Positions 33,989 to 43,110 of a DNA stretch of 64,000 bases are shown piece by piece. The DNA lies in the NCBI GenBank assembly GCA_016716475.1, contig JADJWG010000001.1:496001-560000 (forward strand), read 5' to 3'. Every line of letters starts with the position of its first letter. Positions within the stretch are counted from its first letter, which is position 1. Below the pieces are notes generated by a model. It searched no databases, had not been told where the DNA came from, and saw only the letters and a program-made list of their open reading frames with translations. This DNA is from Phycisphaerales bacterium (GTDB lineage: Bacteria; Planctomycetota; Phycisphaerae; UBA1845; Fen-1342). Made by a program: the position numbers and the translations under genes.

Positions 33989-35410
33989 TTATTTTTTCAA
34001 CATGTGAATCGCACTGCCAAGCACGCCTTCGGCCGCTTCCATGACCGTCTCCGAGGTGGACGGATGCGGGTGAATGGCAAGCGCGATGTCCTCGGCGGTT
34101 GCACCCATCTCGAGCGCGAGCACCGCTTCCGAGATCAGGTCGCCGGCGTGCTCACCGACGATGCCGACCCCCAGAATGCGGCCAGAGGTAGCATCCGCGA
34201 CGATTTTGGTCAGGCCCTCGGCCCGGCCCATCGCGATGGCGCGGCCCGACGCGCCCCAATTGAACTTGCCGACCTTGATGTCCTTGCCGGCGGCCTTCGC
34301 CTCGGCCTCGGTCAGTCCGCACCACGCGAGCTCCGGGCTGGTGTACACCACCGCCGGAATGGCCCGCACGTCAAAGGCGGTGTTGTGGCCGGCGATCACC
34401 TCGGCCGCGACAATGCCCTCGCGGCTGGCTTTGTGGGCGAGCATGGGGTCGCCCGCGACATCGCCAATGGCGAAGATCTTCGGGTCGGCCGTACGGCGCT
34501 GCTCATCGACCTCGATAAAGCCGCGCTCGGTAACGACCACCTTGGTGTTTTCGAGACCGAGCCGGTCGGTGTTCGGCTGGCGCCCCACCGATGCGAGTAC
34601 CTGTGCGAAGCGCTGCGTCTCGGTCTTTCCGCCGAGGGTGTAGCGCACTTCAATCTCGTCACCGATACGCCGGGCGCCCTCCAGCTTGACGCCGGTGTGC
34701 AGCGCCACGAACTGTTTCTTGAGGCGCTGGAGCAGCGGCCGGGCAAGATCTTCGTCCGCACCCGCGAGCGCGCGGTCCAATGCTTCGATCACGGTGACCT
34801 GGCTGCCGAGTGCGGCGTAGACCTGTCCCAGTTCGAGGCCGATGTAACCGGCCCCGATGATCAGCAGCGTTTTCGGCACATGGCTCAGTGCGAGCGCACC
34901 GGTCGAGTCAATCACGCAATCCGCCGCGAGGAGCTTCTCCGGAAGGCGCTTGGGGCGTGAACCACTGGCGATGATGCAGTTTTTGAACTTCAGGCGGCTC
35001 ACTTCGCCGCCTTCGATGCGCACCGTCTTGGAATCCTCAAAACGGGCAGTGCCCTGGATGATCCGAACACTGCGGCCCTTGGCGAGCTGGTTCACTCCGC
35101 CGCAGAGTTTCTGAACCACGCTTTCTTTCCAACCGCGCAGCTTCGCAAGGTCGATCTCGGGCGCGCCGAACTTGAGGCCGAAATCACGCGCGTGCGCAGC
35201 ACTGTCGATCAGGTGAGCGACGTGCAGTAGTGCTTTTGACGGGATGCAGCCCTCGCGGAGGCAAACGCCCCCAAGCAGCGGGTTCGTTTCGACGATGGTG
35301 GTTTCGAGCCCCAGGTCGGCCGCCCGAAACGCCGCCACATAGCCACCCGGACCACCACCGATGACCAGCAGGTCTGTCTGTTCCGTGAGTTCACCAACTA
35401 CCACGCTCAT
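33989..35410 (-). CDS. lpdA: Dihydrolipoyl dehydrogenase (E3)
   Basis: 473 residues from the ATG at 35410. The AGGAGG site abuts this ATG, so a GTG two codons in (35404) may be the real start with normal spacing. A flavoprotein that reoxidises dihydrolipoamide in 2-oxoacid dehydrogenase complexes. FAD fold GGGPGGYVAAFRAADLG; redox pair C50/C55 in GGVCLREGCIPSKAL; NAD fold LIIGAGYIGLELGQV; GDVAGDPMLAHKA; C-terminal His-Glu in HPHPSTSETVMEA. The matching E2 gene is ~1 kb upstream on the same strand, separated by an opposite-strand lipoprotein gene. Confidence 0.95.
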   Translation of the reverse strand: MSVVVGELTEQTDLLVIGGGPGGYVAAFRAADLGLETTIVETNPLLGGVCLREGCIPSKALLHVAHLIDSAAHARDFGLKFGAPEIDLAKLRGWKESVVQKLCGGVNQLAKGRSVRIIQGTARFEDSKTVRIEGGEVSRLKFKNCIIASGSRPKRLPEKLLAADCVIDSTGALALSHVPKTLLIIGAGYIGLELGQVYAALGSQVTVIEALDRALAGADEDLARPLLQRLKKQFVALHTGVKLEGARRIGDEIEVRYTLGGKTETQRFAQVLASVGRQPNTDRLGLENTKVVVTERGFIEVDEQRRTADPKIFAIGDVAGDPMLAHKASREGIVAAEVIAGHNTAFDVRAIPAVVYTSPELAWCGLTEAEAKAAGKDIKVGKFNWGASGRAIAMGRAEGLTKIVADATSGRILGVGIVGEHAGDLISEAVLALEMGATAEDIALAIHPHPSTSETVMEAAEGVLGSAIHMLKK

Positions 35411-35712
35411 CCTCCTGTGAAGGCCGCCGTTCTCGTGGGACAATGCCCGTGGCGGCCGCGGTATCCGGCCCACCCCGCCCGGTGGACCGGGCATGGTACC
35501 GTGTAAGGTCGCGGAGCGGCAGAGGGCGCGCGCCGCGTGCTTTCCGGCAGCAGCGCGGAAATCGACCGGGGGGCCGGCGCGCTCATCTGAATACCCAGCC
35601 GCCCGGCCCCCTGAATCACCTTCTACACTCGTCGCACACCTTCCAACACCACCCGTGCGAATTCGTGGCATACTTGATACCGGTCCCCTTACCCCCTCAT
35701 GGGAGAACACGG
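35411..35712. other. Divergent intergenic region, lpdA and lipoprotein
   Basis: 302 bases with no gene recognised. It must carry promoters for lpdA (left) and the lipoprotein gene (right); no clear -35/-10 pair was picked out by eye. Confidence 0.4.
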
Positions 35713-36298
35713 ATGAAATCCAGGAAAATGGTGGCGGCTACCGGTGGCCTGTTGCTGTTGCTCACAGGCGCGACGGCATTCATCCTCGGTGGTTGCGGTG
35801 GCGTGGTCGACGATGGTGCGCATGCGAAGCTGCATGAGCAACTCGGTACGACCAGCTTCACGGTCTTTCCCGCCTTTTTGCGCGACGGTCGGCAGGGTGG
35901 CTACGACACAGCGGCCGCGCAGACACTCGCCGAGTACCTGCGTTCCGAGCAGTTCGGCGCGGTGACTGTCGGCCAGGCGGAGATCCCCGCTCAGCGGTAA
36001 ACCGGGCATGAACCAGGCGAAGATGCTGCGCGACAGTCTCGCCGAGTTCCAGGCCTGGCTGACCGCACACCCGATCGACACGGACTACGCCGTTCTGCCC
36101 GAGTACCTTGTCGACGGACAGGGGCGCGTGGTGGGTATTCACCTCTACGTCCTGGCGCAGGCGGGAATGTGTGCGGACGCGCTCCTGCTGAATTCCCACC
36201 ATGAGCCGTTCAAGAAGGCGAATCCGCAGACTCCGGCGGACGCGACGCAGGTGGTTGTGGGTGTCCTGCACGCGATGTGGAAAGAGGGGCAGGAGTGA
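35713..36298 (+). pseudogene. Small lipoprotein gene split by a one-base frameshift
   Basis: The first part (35713-36000) begins MKSRKMVAATGGLLLLLTG and has the lipobox FILGGC; it stops after ...VGQAEIPAQR. The second part (ATG at 36008 to 36298) continues MNQAKMLRDSLAEFQAWLTA and ends in AMWKEGQE. Reading one base fewer in the CCCC run at 35985-35988 joins them in frame as AEIPLSGKPGMNQAKMLRD, giving a single ~195-residue lipoprotein. The second half has PEYLVDGQGRVVGIHLYVLA. Either a recent inactivation or a homopolymer sequencing error. Function unknown. Confidence 0.75.
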
Positions 36299-36433
36299 CG
36301 GCGCGCTTGTAGCAGGCCATCACGTGCGGACTGGCTGCGCACATGCGGCGGACACCCTGCGGTATTCAGTGCGTTGCCGCCGGCAACCGCAGCCAGCCAC
36401 CACGTCTCTACCGAACGCCCTGCACCTCCGCGA

Positions 36434-37768
36434 CTACAGACTGATGAGCCGCAGCGGGTTTTCCAGCGAGCGAATCACATCGGTCGTGAAGCGGGCGGCA
36501 TCGGCGCCGTCGATGATGCGGTGGTCGAAGGAGAGCGACAGCGGCATGATCAGCCGCGGCACGATCTGGTTGTCGTGGACGACCGGCTCCAGCTTCGCCC
36601 GTCCGAGCCCCAGAATCGCCGACTCGGGCGTGTTGACCATCGGGGTGAGGTACGTTCCGCCAAGTGCGCCGACATTCGTGATGCTGAAGGTCGCACCGCG
36701 CAGATCGTTCACCTCGAATTTCGCACTCCGCGCCCGGTCGCTGATGTCACCAAGCTCGATGGCGATCTGCGGCAGCGACTTCTTGTCTGCATCCTTCAAC
36801 ACGGGCACGACCAGCCCACGGGGAGTATCGACCGCAATACCGAGATTCACGAAGTCCTTGTAGATGATCTCCTCGGTCTTCGCGTCGTAGCTCGCGTTCA
36901 CGTTGGGATACGACCGGAGGGCGACCGCGACGGCCTTCACGACGATCGACGTCATGGTGAGCTTCGCCTGCCCTTCGCGCGCTGCGGTATTGTACTGCTT
37001 ACGATTGCGCTCCAGCTCCGTTACGTCCGCCGTGTCGCAGTGCGTCACGCGCGGCACGGTCAGCCAGGCCCTCGTCATCTGGCGGGCAATCGTCTTGCGG
37101 ATCTGCGGCACGGCTTCACGACGGATCGGCCCATGTTTGCTGAAGTCGGGTAGCTCGATGTCGATGGCGGGCAGGCCGGGTGACCCCGCCGACGCGCCCA
37201 CCGGAGCCGTCCCACCCTCCTGGACAAAGCGTTCAACATCCTCCTTCAGGACACGGCCGTTCGGACCCGTTCCAGTGACGAGATGGATGTCGATCTTGAG
37301 ATCGCGGGCCAGTTTCCGTACGGCCGGGGCGGCTGCGACCGGCTCGTCGGAAGAGCGCGTGACGGCTGTCCGAGCGGACTTCGCTGGGGCTTCCTGCGGC
37401 TCTTCTTTAGCGTGCTCCCTGGTCGGGGCTTCCTGCTTGCCGGCCTTGGACGGGGCCGTTGTTTCCTGCGGAGTTTTGGCGCTCTTCGCGGTTGGCTCGG
37501 CCGGGGTTCCCTTCTGCCCTGTCTTGGTTGCGGCGCCATCGTCGATGGCAAGCAGCACCTGGCCCACCTTGACGGTCTGACCCGGCTCGACATGAACCTT
37601 GGATACGGTTCCGGCCTTGGGGGAGGGAATTTCGACGGCGGCCTTATCGGTCTCGACCTCCAGCATGGGCTGGTACTCGTCGATTATGTCACCTTCTTTG
37701 ACCAGCACGTTGACGACCTGCCCCTCGTGGACACCCTCGCCCAAATCCGGAAGTTTGAACTCGAACAT
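36434..37768 (-). CDS. 2-oxoacid dehydrogenase E2 (dihydrolipoamide acyltransferase)
   Basis: 444 residues. An N-terminal lipoyl domain with the lipoylated lysine K42 in EVETDKAAVEIPSP is followed by a Pro/Lys/Ala-rich linker. A peripheral-subunit-binding domain (VRKLARDLKIDIHLVTGTGPNG) comes next, then the catalytic domain ending SFDHRIIDGADAARF with H416 and D420. It transfers the acyl group from lipoamide to CoA and is the core of a pyruvate-, oxoglutarate- or branched-chain-type complex. E1 genes are not in the window, so the substrate cannot be fixed; the single lipoyl domain fits several types. Confidence 0.93.
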   Translation of the reverse strand: MFEFKLPDLGEGVHEGQVVNVLVKEGDIIDEYQPMLEVETDKAAVEIPSPKAGTVSKVHVEPGQTVKVGQVLLAIDDGAATKTGQKGTPAEPTAKSAKTPQETTAPSKAGKQEAPTREHAKEEPQEAPAKSARTAVTRSSDEPVAAAPAVRKLARDLKIDIHLVTGTGPNGRVLKEDVERFVQEGGTAPVGASAGSPGLPAIDIELPDFSKHGPIRREAVPQIRKTIARQMTRAWLTVPRVTHCDTADVTELERNRKQYNTAAREGQAKLTMTSIVVKAVAVALRSYPNVNASYDAKTEEIIYKDFVNLGIAVDTPRGLVVPVLKDADKKSLPQIAIELGDISDRARSAKFEVNDLRGATFSITNVGALGGTYLTPMVNTPESAILGLGRAKLEPVVHDNQIVPRLIMPLSLSFDHRIIDGADAARFTTDVIRSLENPLRLISL

Positions 37769-38170
37769 CTGCTGCGTCCCTTTTCAACGATCGCGCCCGG
37801 GGCCTGGTGGGCCGCATCGCGACCGACCGGCCCGGCGGGGCAGGTAGACCCGGAAGCCGAAGACCGGGCATTGTATCGCTCCCGCGCGAAATTCCCACCG
37901 GCCGGGGGGACCCGCCAGCAGCTCAGAAGCCAGACGGGACGGTCACAAGGGCGGTGAGGATCGGAGGTCGGGGGGCAAGGGAGGCCACCCGGCAGTGCGC
38001 GTCATTACCCTCATGCCCGTATGGTCCGAAACGATTGAAAGATTTTTGTTTGGCCCCGGCCCGCTACCACCGCATAATGTCATGGTGGGGCTGGATACCG
38101 TTCAGCGGGCCCTTCGCGGCCGCCGACCTGTGTGGGTCGGGCCGTGACGCCCGCGCGCTAAAGAGTTGTC
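37769..38170. other. Intergenic, probable divergent promoters
   Basis: 402 bases between the E2 gene and DAHP synthase, no gene seen. An AT-rich run around 38036-38050 (ATTTTTGTTT) and a CATAAT at ~38073 may belong to the DAHP synthase promoter, but spacing is not ideal. Confidence 0.4.
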
Positions 38171-39310
38171 ATGCGGGAACTTGCGAGACGTCGTGGCGGC
38201 GGGTGGGGCGGCAGCGTACGGCATTCGGTCGGCCAGTGGCCCGAGGAGCCGACGCCCAGCATCACCCAGCCCACGCAGAATCTCAACGTCATCCGCACGC
38301 GAACCCTGGTGTACCCTCGGCACATCAAGCGCGACCTGCCCATGACGGTGGCCGCCAATCGCACAATCGTGGAATCACGCGAAGCGATCAAGGGCATCCT
38401 TGCCGGCCGGGACCCGCGGCTGCTGGTCGTCGTGGGCCCCTGCTCGCTCCATGACGATGATGCGGCCCGCGAGTATGCCGACCGTCTGGCGGTGCTGGCA
38501 CACGATCTCGCCGATCGCATGCTGATCATCATGCGGGTCTACTTCGAGAAGCCACGCACGACGATCGGGTGGAAGGGCCTGATCAACGATCCGCACCTCG
38601 ACGGCTCCTTCGACATGGAGACCGGGATCCGGCGCGCCCGCAAGATTCTGTTGTATGTGTCGGAGCTTGGACTCGGTACGGGCACCGAGATGCTCGACCC
38701 GATCATCCCGCAGTACACCGCCGACCTTGTGTCGTGGGGCGCGATCGGAGCGCGGACGACGGAATCGCAGACCCACCGGCAGATGGCCAGTGGTCTGTCG
38801 ATGCCGGTCGGCCTCAAGAACGGCACCGACGGAAGCTTACAGGTGGCACTCGATGCGCTCGCGGCATCGCGGCACTCCCACAGTTTCCTCGGGATTGACG
38901 AGAACGGCATGACCGCCGTCATCGATACGCGCGGCAACCCGTGGGGCCACATCATCCTGCGAGGCGGGCGCAGCGGCCCAAACTACGATGCGGCCCATGT
39001 CGCCGAGGCCGTAGCGGCGCTGCGCGCGGCCGGGTTGCCCGAGGCGGTCATGGTCGATTGCAGCCACGCCAACGCGGACAAGAAGTACCAGAACCAGCAC
39101 AAGGTGTGGTGGAGCGTGATCGAGCAGCGGTTGGCAGGCAGCCCGCACCTGATCGGCGCGATGCTGGAAAGCCACCTGTTCCCTGGCAGTCAGAAGCTCG
39201 ACGGTGACCGCACCAAACTGCAACATGGCGTGTCAATCACGGACGAGTGCATCGGGTGGGAGGAGACGGAGCGACTGCTGCGCGAAGGGCACCGCCGGCT
39301 CGCACCCTAG
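38171..39310 (+). CDS. aroG: 3-deoxy-7-phosphoheptulonate (DAHP) synthase, class I AroFGH-type
   Basis: 379 residues from the ATG at 38171. It joins phosphoenolpyruvate and erythrose 4-phosphate, the first step of the shikimate pathway. Landmarks: LLVVVGPCSLHDDDAAREYA, MRVYFEKPRTTIGWKGLIND, DGSFDMETGIRRARKIL, GARTTESQTHRQMASGLSMP, NGTDGSLQVALDA, HIILRGGRSGPNYD, VDCSHANADKKYQNQ, SHLFPGSQKL. The sequence matches the E. coli AroG/F/H type, not the AroQ-fused type. The N-terminal ~45 residues, including the basic MRELARRRGG lead, may mediate feedback regulation. Symbol aroG is by similarity only. Confidence 0.92.
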   Translation: MRELARRRGGGWGGSVRHSVGQWPEEPTPSITQPTQNLNVIRTRTLVYPRHIKRDLPMTVAANRTIVESREAIKGILAGRDPRLLVVVGPCSLHDDDAAREYADRLAVLAHDLADRMLIIMRVYFEKPRTTIGWKGLINDPHLDGSFDMETGIRRARKILLYVSELGLGTGTEMLDPIIPQYTADLVSWGAIGARTTESQTHRQMASGLSMPVGLKNGTDGSLQVALDALAASRHSHSFLGIDENGMTAVIDTRGNPWGHIILRGGRSGPNYDAAHVAEAVAALRAAGLPEAVMVDCSHANADKKYQNQHKVWWSVIEQRLAGSPHLIGAMLESHLFPGSQKLDGDRTKLQHGVSITDECIGWEETERLLREGHRRLAP

Positions 39311-39559
39311 CCGCCCGTTGACGACCCGCGCAGATCCACGAACGCGTGGCCGCGGTGCCGCCGGGTCTCGCTTCGGATGTCCGGGGCGCCGGATCCGTCG
39401 GCACAGGGTCCGCCGGCCGGCGTCGAAACGGTGTATGCTACCCGGAAGCCGGGCCGACCGCACAAGGCACCGCCCGGCACGCCCGGCCGTGGTTTGGGGA
39501 GTAGCATAGTCCTTCCCGCTCATTCTGCAAAACGGTCGGAAGGATCAGCGGGTGATTGA

Positions 39560-40145
39560 CGGCCGGTCGCGGGCACGGAGGCGGCCGGGTTGAGCCGGGT
39601 GGATTTCGGGTATGATTCGGGTTGGCGGCGGGTGCGGAAGACCGTGACGCCGTGGGACGAGCAGGCGAGCGACTGGGCGGGTGCTCCGTCGCTGGATCGC
39701 CGGTTCCTCTGGTCGGGGTGGCGGATGCTGCTGGAGTTCGACATCCTGGCGGCCGAGCCGGACGAGCCCCTGCGGGCGCTGTCCTGGGGCCTGGACCTCG
39801 CGGGCCTGCGCGGGTCGCAGGGTGGCCGGGCATCGGCCGGGCTGTTCGAGCAGGCCGGGACGATCGGCGGGCTGCTTGCCGTGTGCAAGTACGACGTTAG
39901 CGGCGGGCCGTCGCCGGCCGATCCGGTGGATTACGTCTACCTGTACGACGCGCTGGGCAACGTCGGGCAGGTGGTGGACTGGTCGCACGATGCCCAGCAG
40001 CCCGGCGCCGCGCTCGCAGCCCGCTACGAGTACGACCCCTACGGCGGCGTGACGAAGGCCGAAGGTCCGTATGCGTCCGAGAACGCCTGGCGCTTCAGCA
40101 CGAAGCAGTGGGACGATGAGACGGGGCTGGGGTACTGGGGATTCC
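39560..40145 (+). repeat. Rhs core copy R1 (5' truncated)
   Basis: Homology to copies R2 and R3 begins at 39560, directly after an in-frame TGA, and continues to about 40145. R1 and R3 look almost identical at the DNA level where both exist; R2 is more diverged around the 'LLEFDILAAEPDEPLRA' part. Confidence 0.85.
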
Positions 40146-40876
40146 GGTACTACGACGCCGTGATCGGGAGGTGGATGAGCGAGGATCCAATTGAAGAAGC
40201 TGGCGGCCTGAATCTGTACGCATTTCTCAGCAACGAGGTTACGCTCTACGTCGATACGGACGGTCGCCGGTGGTTTGTGATCGATCCGAGCGGTCGCGGC
40301 AGCAAGATTCGCGACGTCCTGACGGGCAAATGGGTGTCCAAGGATGCGTTCCGCGCCAACATCGCTCAGGGGCGATACACACCGGAGCAAATGGCGGGTT
40401 ACCGACTCAAGGCAGCGCAGCATCTCATCCAGAATCAGATCATGGGCGTTTGGATTGGATGGGTTGGAAAGACGGTCTTTGAGGGCTACCGAAAGCTGCT
40501 TCGCGGCAGTGACATCGTAACTGCGTGCAACACGCGCGATGACCTGATACGAAAACGCGGCTACGTAATCGGAACAATCGACGGCGTTGTGTCAACAGAT
40601 ATGGGGCGCGCTCCTCGCGGGTTCTGGGATTTCGTCAACGAGCTCTACAGTATCATCCCATTCGACCTCCGCTACACATCAAACGCTCGTATGACATTCA
40701 CCGTCGACTGCAAACGGAGAACTACTTTCTGGAATGTGATTGGTACGGCTACTCTGTCGGCAGAGGGTCAAGCGACAACAGTCTCAAGCGAAGTCGAGAA
40801 TGTCTTCCTAACTGGGCAACGCCCGGATGGACTCAATGCGCAGATACTCAACGCATGTTGCGAGGATTGTCCATGA
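39590..40876 (+). CDS. Orphan Rhs C-terminal cassette 1 (core fragment plus variable tail)
   Basis: The frame opens after a TGA at 39557; the TTG at 39590 is the first possible start, so this is not a complete rhs gene but a core fragment. Residues 1-~205 are Rhs/YD-type core: VDYVYLYDALGNVGQVVDWS, AARYEYDPYGGVTKAEG, ENAWRFSTKQWDDETGLGYW, RYYDAVIGRWMSEDPIEEAGGLNLYAF. Then comes a unique ~205-residue tail with lower-GC codons (RRWFVIDPSGRGSKIRDVLT...ACCEDCP). Tails in this position are usually toxic effectors, but I recognise no toxin motif. The next gene starts inside its stop (ATGA). Confidence 0.7.
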   Translation: MSRVDFGYDSGWRRVRKTVTPWDEQASDWAGAPSLDRRFLWSGWRMLLEFDILAAEPDEPLRALSWGLDLAGLRGSQGGRASAGLFEQAGTIGGLLAVCKYDVSGGPSPADPVDYVYLYDALGNVGQVVDWSHDAQQPGAALAARYEYDPYGGVTKAEGPYASENAWRFSTKQWDDETGLGYWGFRYYDAVIGRWMSEDPIEEAGGLNLYAFLSNEVTLYVDTDGRRWFVIDPSGRGSKIRDVLTGKWVSKDAFRANIAQGRYTPEQMAGYRLKAAQHLIQNQIMGVWIGWVGKTVFEGYRKLLRGSDIVTACNTRDDLIRKRGYVIGTIDGVVSTDMGRAPRGFWDFVNELYSIIPFDLRYTSNARMTFTVDCKRRTTFWNVIGTATLSAEGQATTVSSEVENVFLTGQRPDGLNAQILNACCEDCP

Positions 40877-41718
40877 CGACGCGAGACTACAATTGGTCAG
40901 TACTTGCTCTCGCTTGTGTCGCGGCCCTTTGGTGCACGGGCTGCGGCGGTGGGTGTGAGGCACGCGACCCGCTTGATTCCGAGTTGCGTATGACAACTCT
41001 AATCAGCGTAAGTGATATTGGCGGCCGATTCGCCACCCACCCCGTGAATGCGCGTCTCCGGGCACAGGATTTTGCTTCGTCGCGCGAGAATCTCGTCGGC
41101 ATTCTCCGTAGCACGCGGGAGTTACAACGCCGGCAGACCATTGGTTACATACTGTTGCTTCTCGAAAGTAGCGAGTACCTAGAGTACGTGTGTGATCACG
41201 TGGATGAGATCGACTTCACGGAATGGTTGGTATGGGATTATCTTCTGGGCGAACAAGATGCTGATCTGAGTCAGCGCTACCGCGACAGGATGGTCTGTTT
41301 GTTGGAGCAGTCTGAGCATCCAGCCGCGCGGCTTACGCTGGGGAAGCAGCAGGCGCGCATGGGGCTGCTAAGCGAAGCAGTCGAGGAGCTTCTTGTCGCG
41401 GCAGCCGGTGAACACGCATGGGTAAGAGTATTCGCAGGCATGGAGATCTGGTCACTGAGAGAGGAGGACGGAGCGTTGGATCATCTGGTGGCGCGGCTTG
41501 GAGCAGCCGATCGCCACGCAGTGGAGGCAGCAAGCGTACTCGCTGAGATCGAAACTCATCGCGCGAAGGCGATTACGTTCCTTGAGCAAGCGACGAGATC
41601 AGCTGATGCGGAAGTCTCGCGTGCTGCGCAGAAAGTGCTTGACACGATCGCGCTGCGGCGTCACGACCAAGAGCGGCAACATAATGCTAACCGTCCAGGG
41701 CACCAGGTGCCTCCGTGA
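40873..41718 (+). CDS. Lipoprotein with HEAT-like repeats, candidate partner of cassette 1
   Basis: 281 residues from the ATG at 40873, overlapping the cassette 1 stop. The N-terminus is signal-like with a lipobox (ALACVAALWCTGC), so it may be exported and lipidated. The C-terminal ~150 residues repeat helical pairs (HPAARLTLGKQQARMGLLSE, AWVRVFAGMEIWSLREEDGAL, DRHAVEAASVLAEIETHRAK) of HEAT-repeat type. Tight coupling to the preceding tail and lower GC make it the candidate immunity protein of the module by position only. A lipoprotein immunity would fit a toxin acting in the envelope. Confidence 0.6.
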   Translation: MTTRDYNWSVLALACVAALWCTGCGGGCEARDPLDSELRMTTLISVSDIGGRFATHPVNARLRAQDFASSRENLVGILRSTRELQRRQTIGYILLLLESSEYLEYVCDHVDEIDFTEWLVWDYLLGEQDADLSQRYRDRMVCLLEQSEHPAARLTLGKQQARMGLLSEAVEELLVAAAGEHAWVRVFAGMEIWSLREEDGALDHLVARLGAADRHAVEAASVLAEIETHRAKAITFLEQATRSADAEVSRAAQKVLDTIALRRHDQERQHNANRPGHQVPP

Positions 41719-41766
41719 CACCGCCACGTACGCCTTGCAGGCACCCGCGCATTCAACGGCGACGGC

Positions 41767-43110
41767 GTGGTCACGGTGTCCGACATCACCGGCTACGGTA
41801 CGGCCGCCGGCTGGACCGGTCCCTCGGTCGCCTACGACTGGGACGGCGAGAACCGGCTCGTGACGGTGCGCCCGATCGAGGGCACGGAGGCGGCCGGGAT
41901 GAGCCGGGTGGATTTCGGGTATGATTCGTCCTGGCGGCGGGTGCGGAAGACCGTGACGCCGTGGGACGCGCAGACGAGCGACTGGGCGAGCGCGCCGGCG
42001 CTGGACCGCAAGTTCCTCTGGTCCGGCTGGCGCATGCTGCTGGAGACGGACGTGCCGGCGAGCGGCGGGGAAGCCGTGCTGCGGAGTTTCACTTGGGGCC
42101 TGGACCTCGCGGGTCTGAACGGCGCCGTGAACTCGCTCGAATCTGCGGGCACGATCGGCGGGCTGCTGGCCGTGCGGCAGTACGACCTGAGCGGCGGGCC
42201 GTCGCCGGCCGATCCGGTGGACTACGTCTACCTGTACGATGCGCTGGGCAACGTGGGGCAGGTGGTGGACTGGTCGCACGATGCCCAGCAGCCCGGGGCC
42301 GCGCTCGCCGCCCGCTACGAGTACGACCCCTACGGCGGCGTGACCAAGGCCCAGGGCGACTACGCCGCCGACAACGCCTGGCGCTTCAGCACGAAGCAGT
42401 GGGACGATGAAACGGGGCTGGGAAATTGGCTCTTCCGGCCGTACTCCGCGAGCATGGGGCGGTGGCTGACGAGGGATCCGATTGAGGAGGAGGGGGGGCT
42501 TCATCTCTTTGTATATGCCCTGAACGGCCCTGCGGGGCTGTATGATCCGGACGGACGAGCAGTGCCGGTTGTGATTGTTGGCGGTGCGGCATTGACAACG
42601 GCCCAAGCCGTCGCCGCATCATTCGGGCTCACCCTAGCCGCATGTCTGGCATCGCCTCCATGTCGGCAGGCAATTGACGATGCCCTAAGGGCGGCGGCAC
42701 AAGCGGCTGTGGAGGCTACGAAGTCCGCTGCACGAGAAGCGGCGCGCCGGTGCTGCCGTGTGCTATGCAAGAGCAGACACCCTTCGTGGCCGTACTGCAC
42801 GGGCCACAGCACGCCGGAGCCCGTCGTGCTTCTGAAAGCCGCACAGGAGGCGCAAAAGAGCCGTCCGATCAGCGCAAACTGCCGCCCCGGAGGTCCATCA
42901 ACTCTCTGCGCACGTCTGGGATCGTCAGGTACCGTGTACTACTGCTGGGTCAATTTTATCACCGTGCGCGGATATCCGGAAGCGAGTGTGGCGCGCATGT
43001 ATACGATCTCATGCTGCAATTGCTGCCACACTATTCGAAGTGGTACCATGTGCATTAAGGCACATCGCACGGGAATGGGCAAAGCTTATGAACAGCCACC
43101 CCCGCCTTGA
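41767..43110 (+). CDS. Orphan Rhs C-terminal cassette 2 (core fragment plus different tail)
   Basis: 447 residues from a GTG at 41767; the frame extends back to the stop of the previous gene. The core (residues ~1-245) has YDWDGENRLVTVRP, LDRKFLWSGWRMLLETDV, YVYLYDALGNVGQVVDWSHD, RWLTRDPIEEEGGLHLFVYA and the typical LYDPDGR end. The tail (~246-447) is different from cassette 1: first alanine-rich with a hydrophobic helix, then Cys-rich (RRCCRVLCKSRHPSWPYC, SVARMYTISCCNCCHTIRSG). It resembles no family I can name. Cysteine clustering suggests metal binding or disulfides. Confidence 0.65.
   Translation: MVTVSDITGYGTAAGWTGPSVAYDWDGENRLVTVRPIEGTEAAGMSRVDFGYDSSWRRVRKTVTPWDAQTSDWASAPALDRKFLWSGWRMLLETDVPASGGEAVLRSFTWGLDLAGLNGAVNSLESAGTIGGLLAVRQYDLSGGPSPADPVDYVYLYDALGNVGQVVDWSHDAQQPGAALAARYEYDPYGGVTKAQGDYAADNAWRFSTKQWDDETGLGNWLFRPYSASMGRWLTRDPIEEEGGLHLFVYALNGPAGLYDPDGRAVPVVIVGGAALTTAQAVAASFGLTLAACLASPPCRQAIDDALRAAAQAAVEATKSAAREAARRCCRVLCKSRHPSWPYCTGHSTPEPVVLLKAAQEAQKSRPISANCRPGGPSTLCARLGSSGTVYYCWVNFITVRGYPEASVARMYTISCCNCCHTIRSGTMCIKAHRTGMGKAYEQPPPP
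41836..42427 (+). repeat. Rhs core copy R2
   Basis: Aligns with R1 from the SRVDFGYDS region to ETGLG.W and with R3 from the ENRLV region. It includes more of the upstream core than R1 does. Confidence 0.8.
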
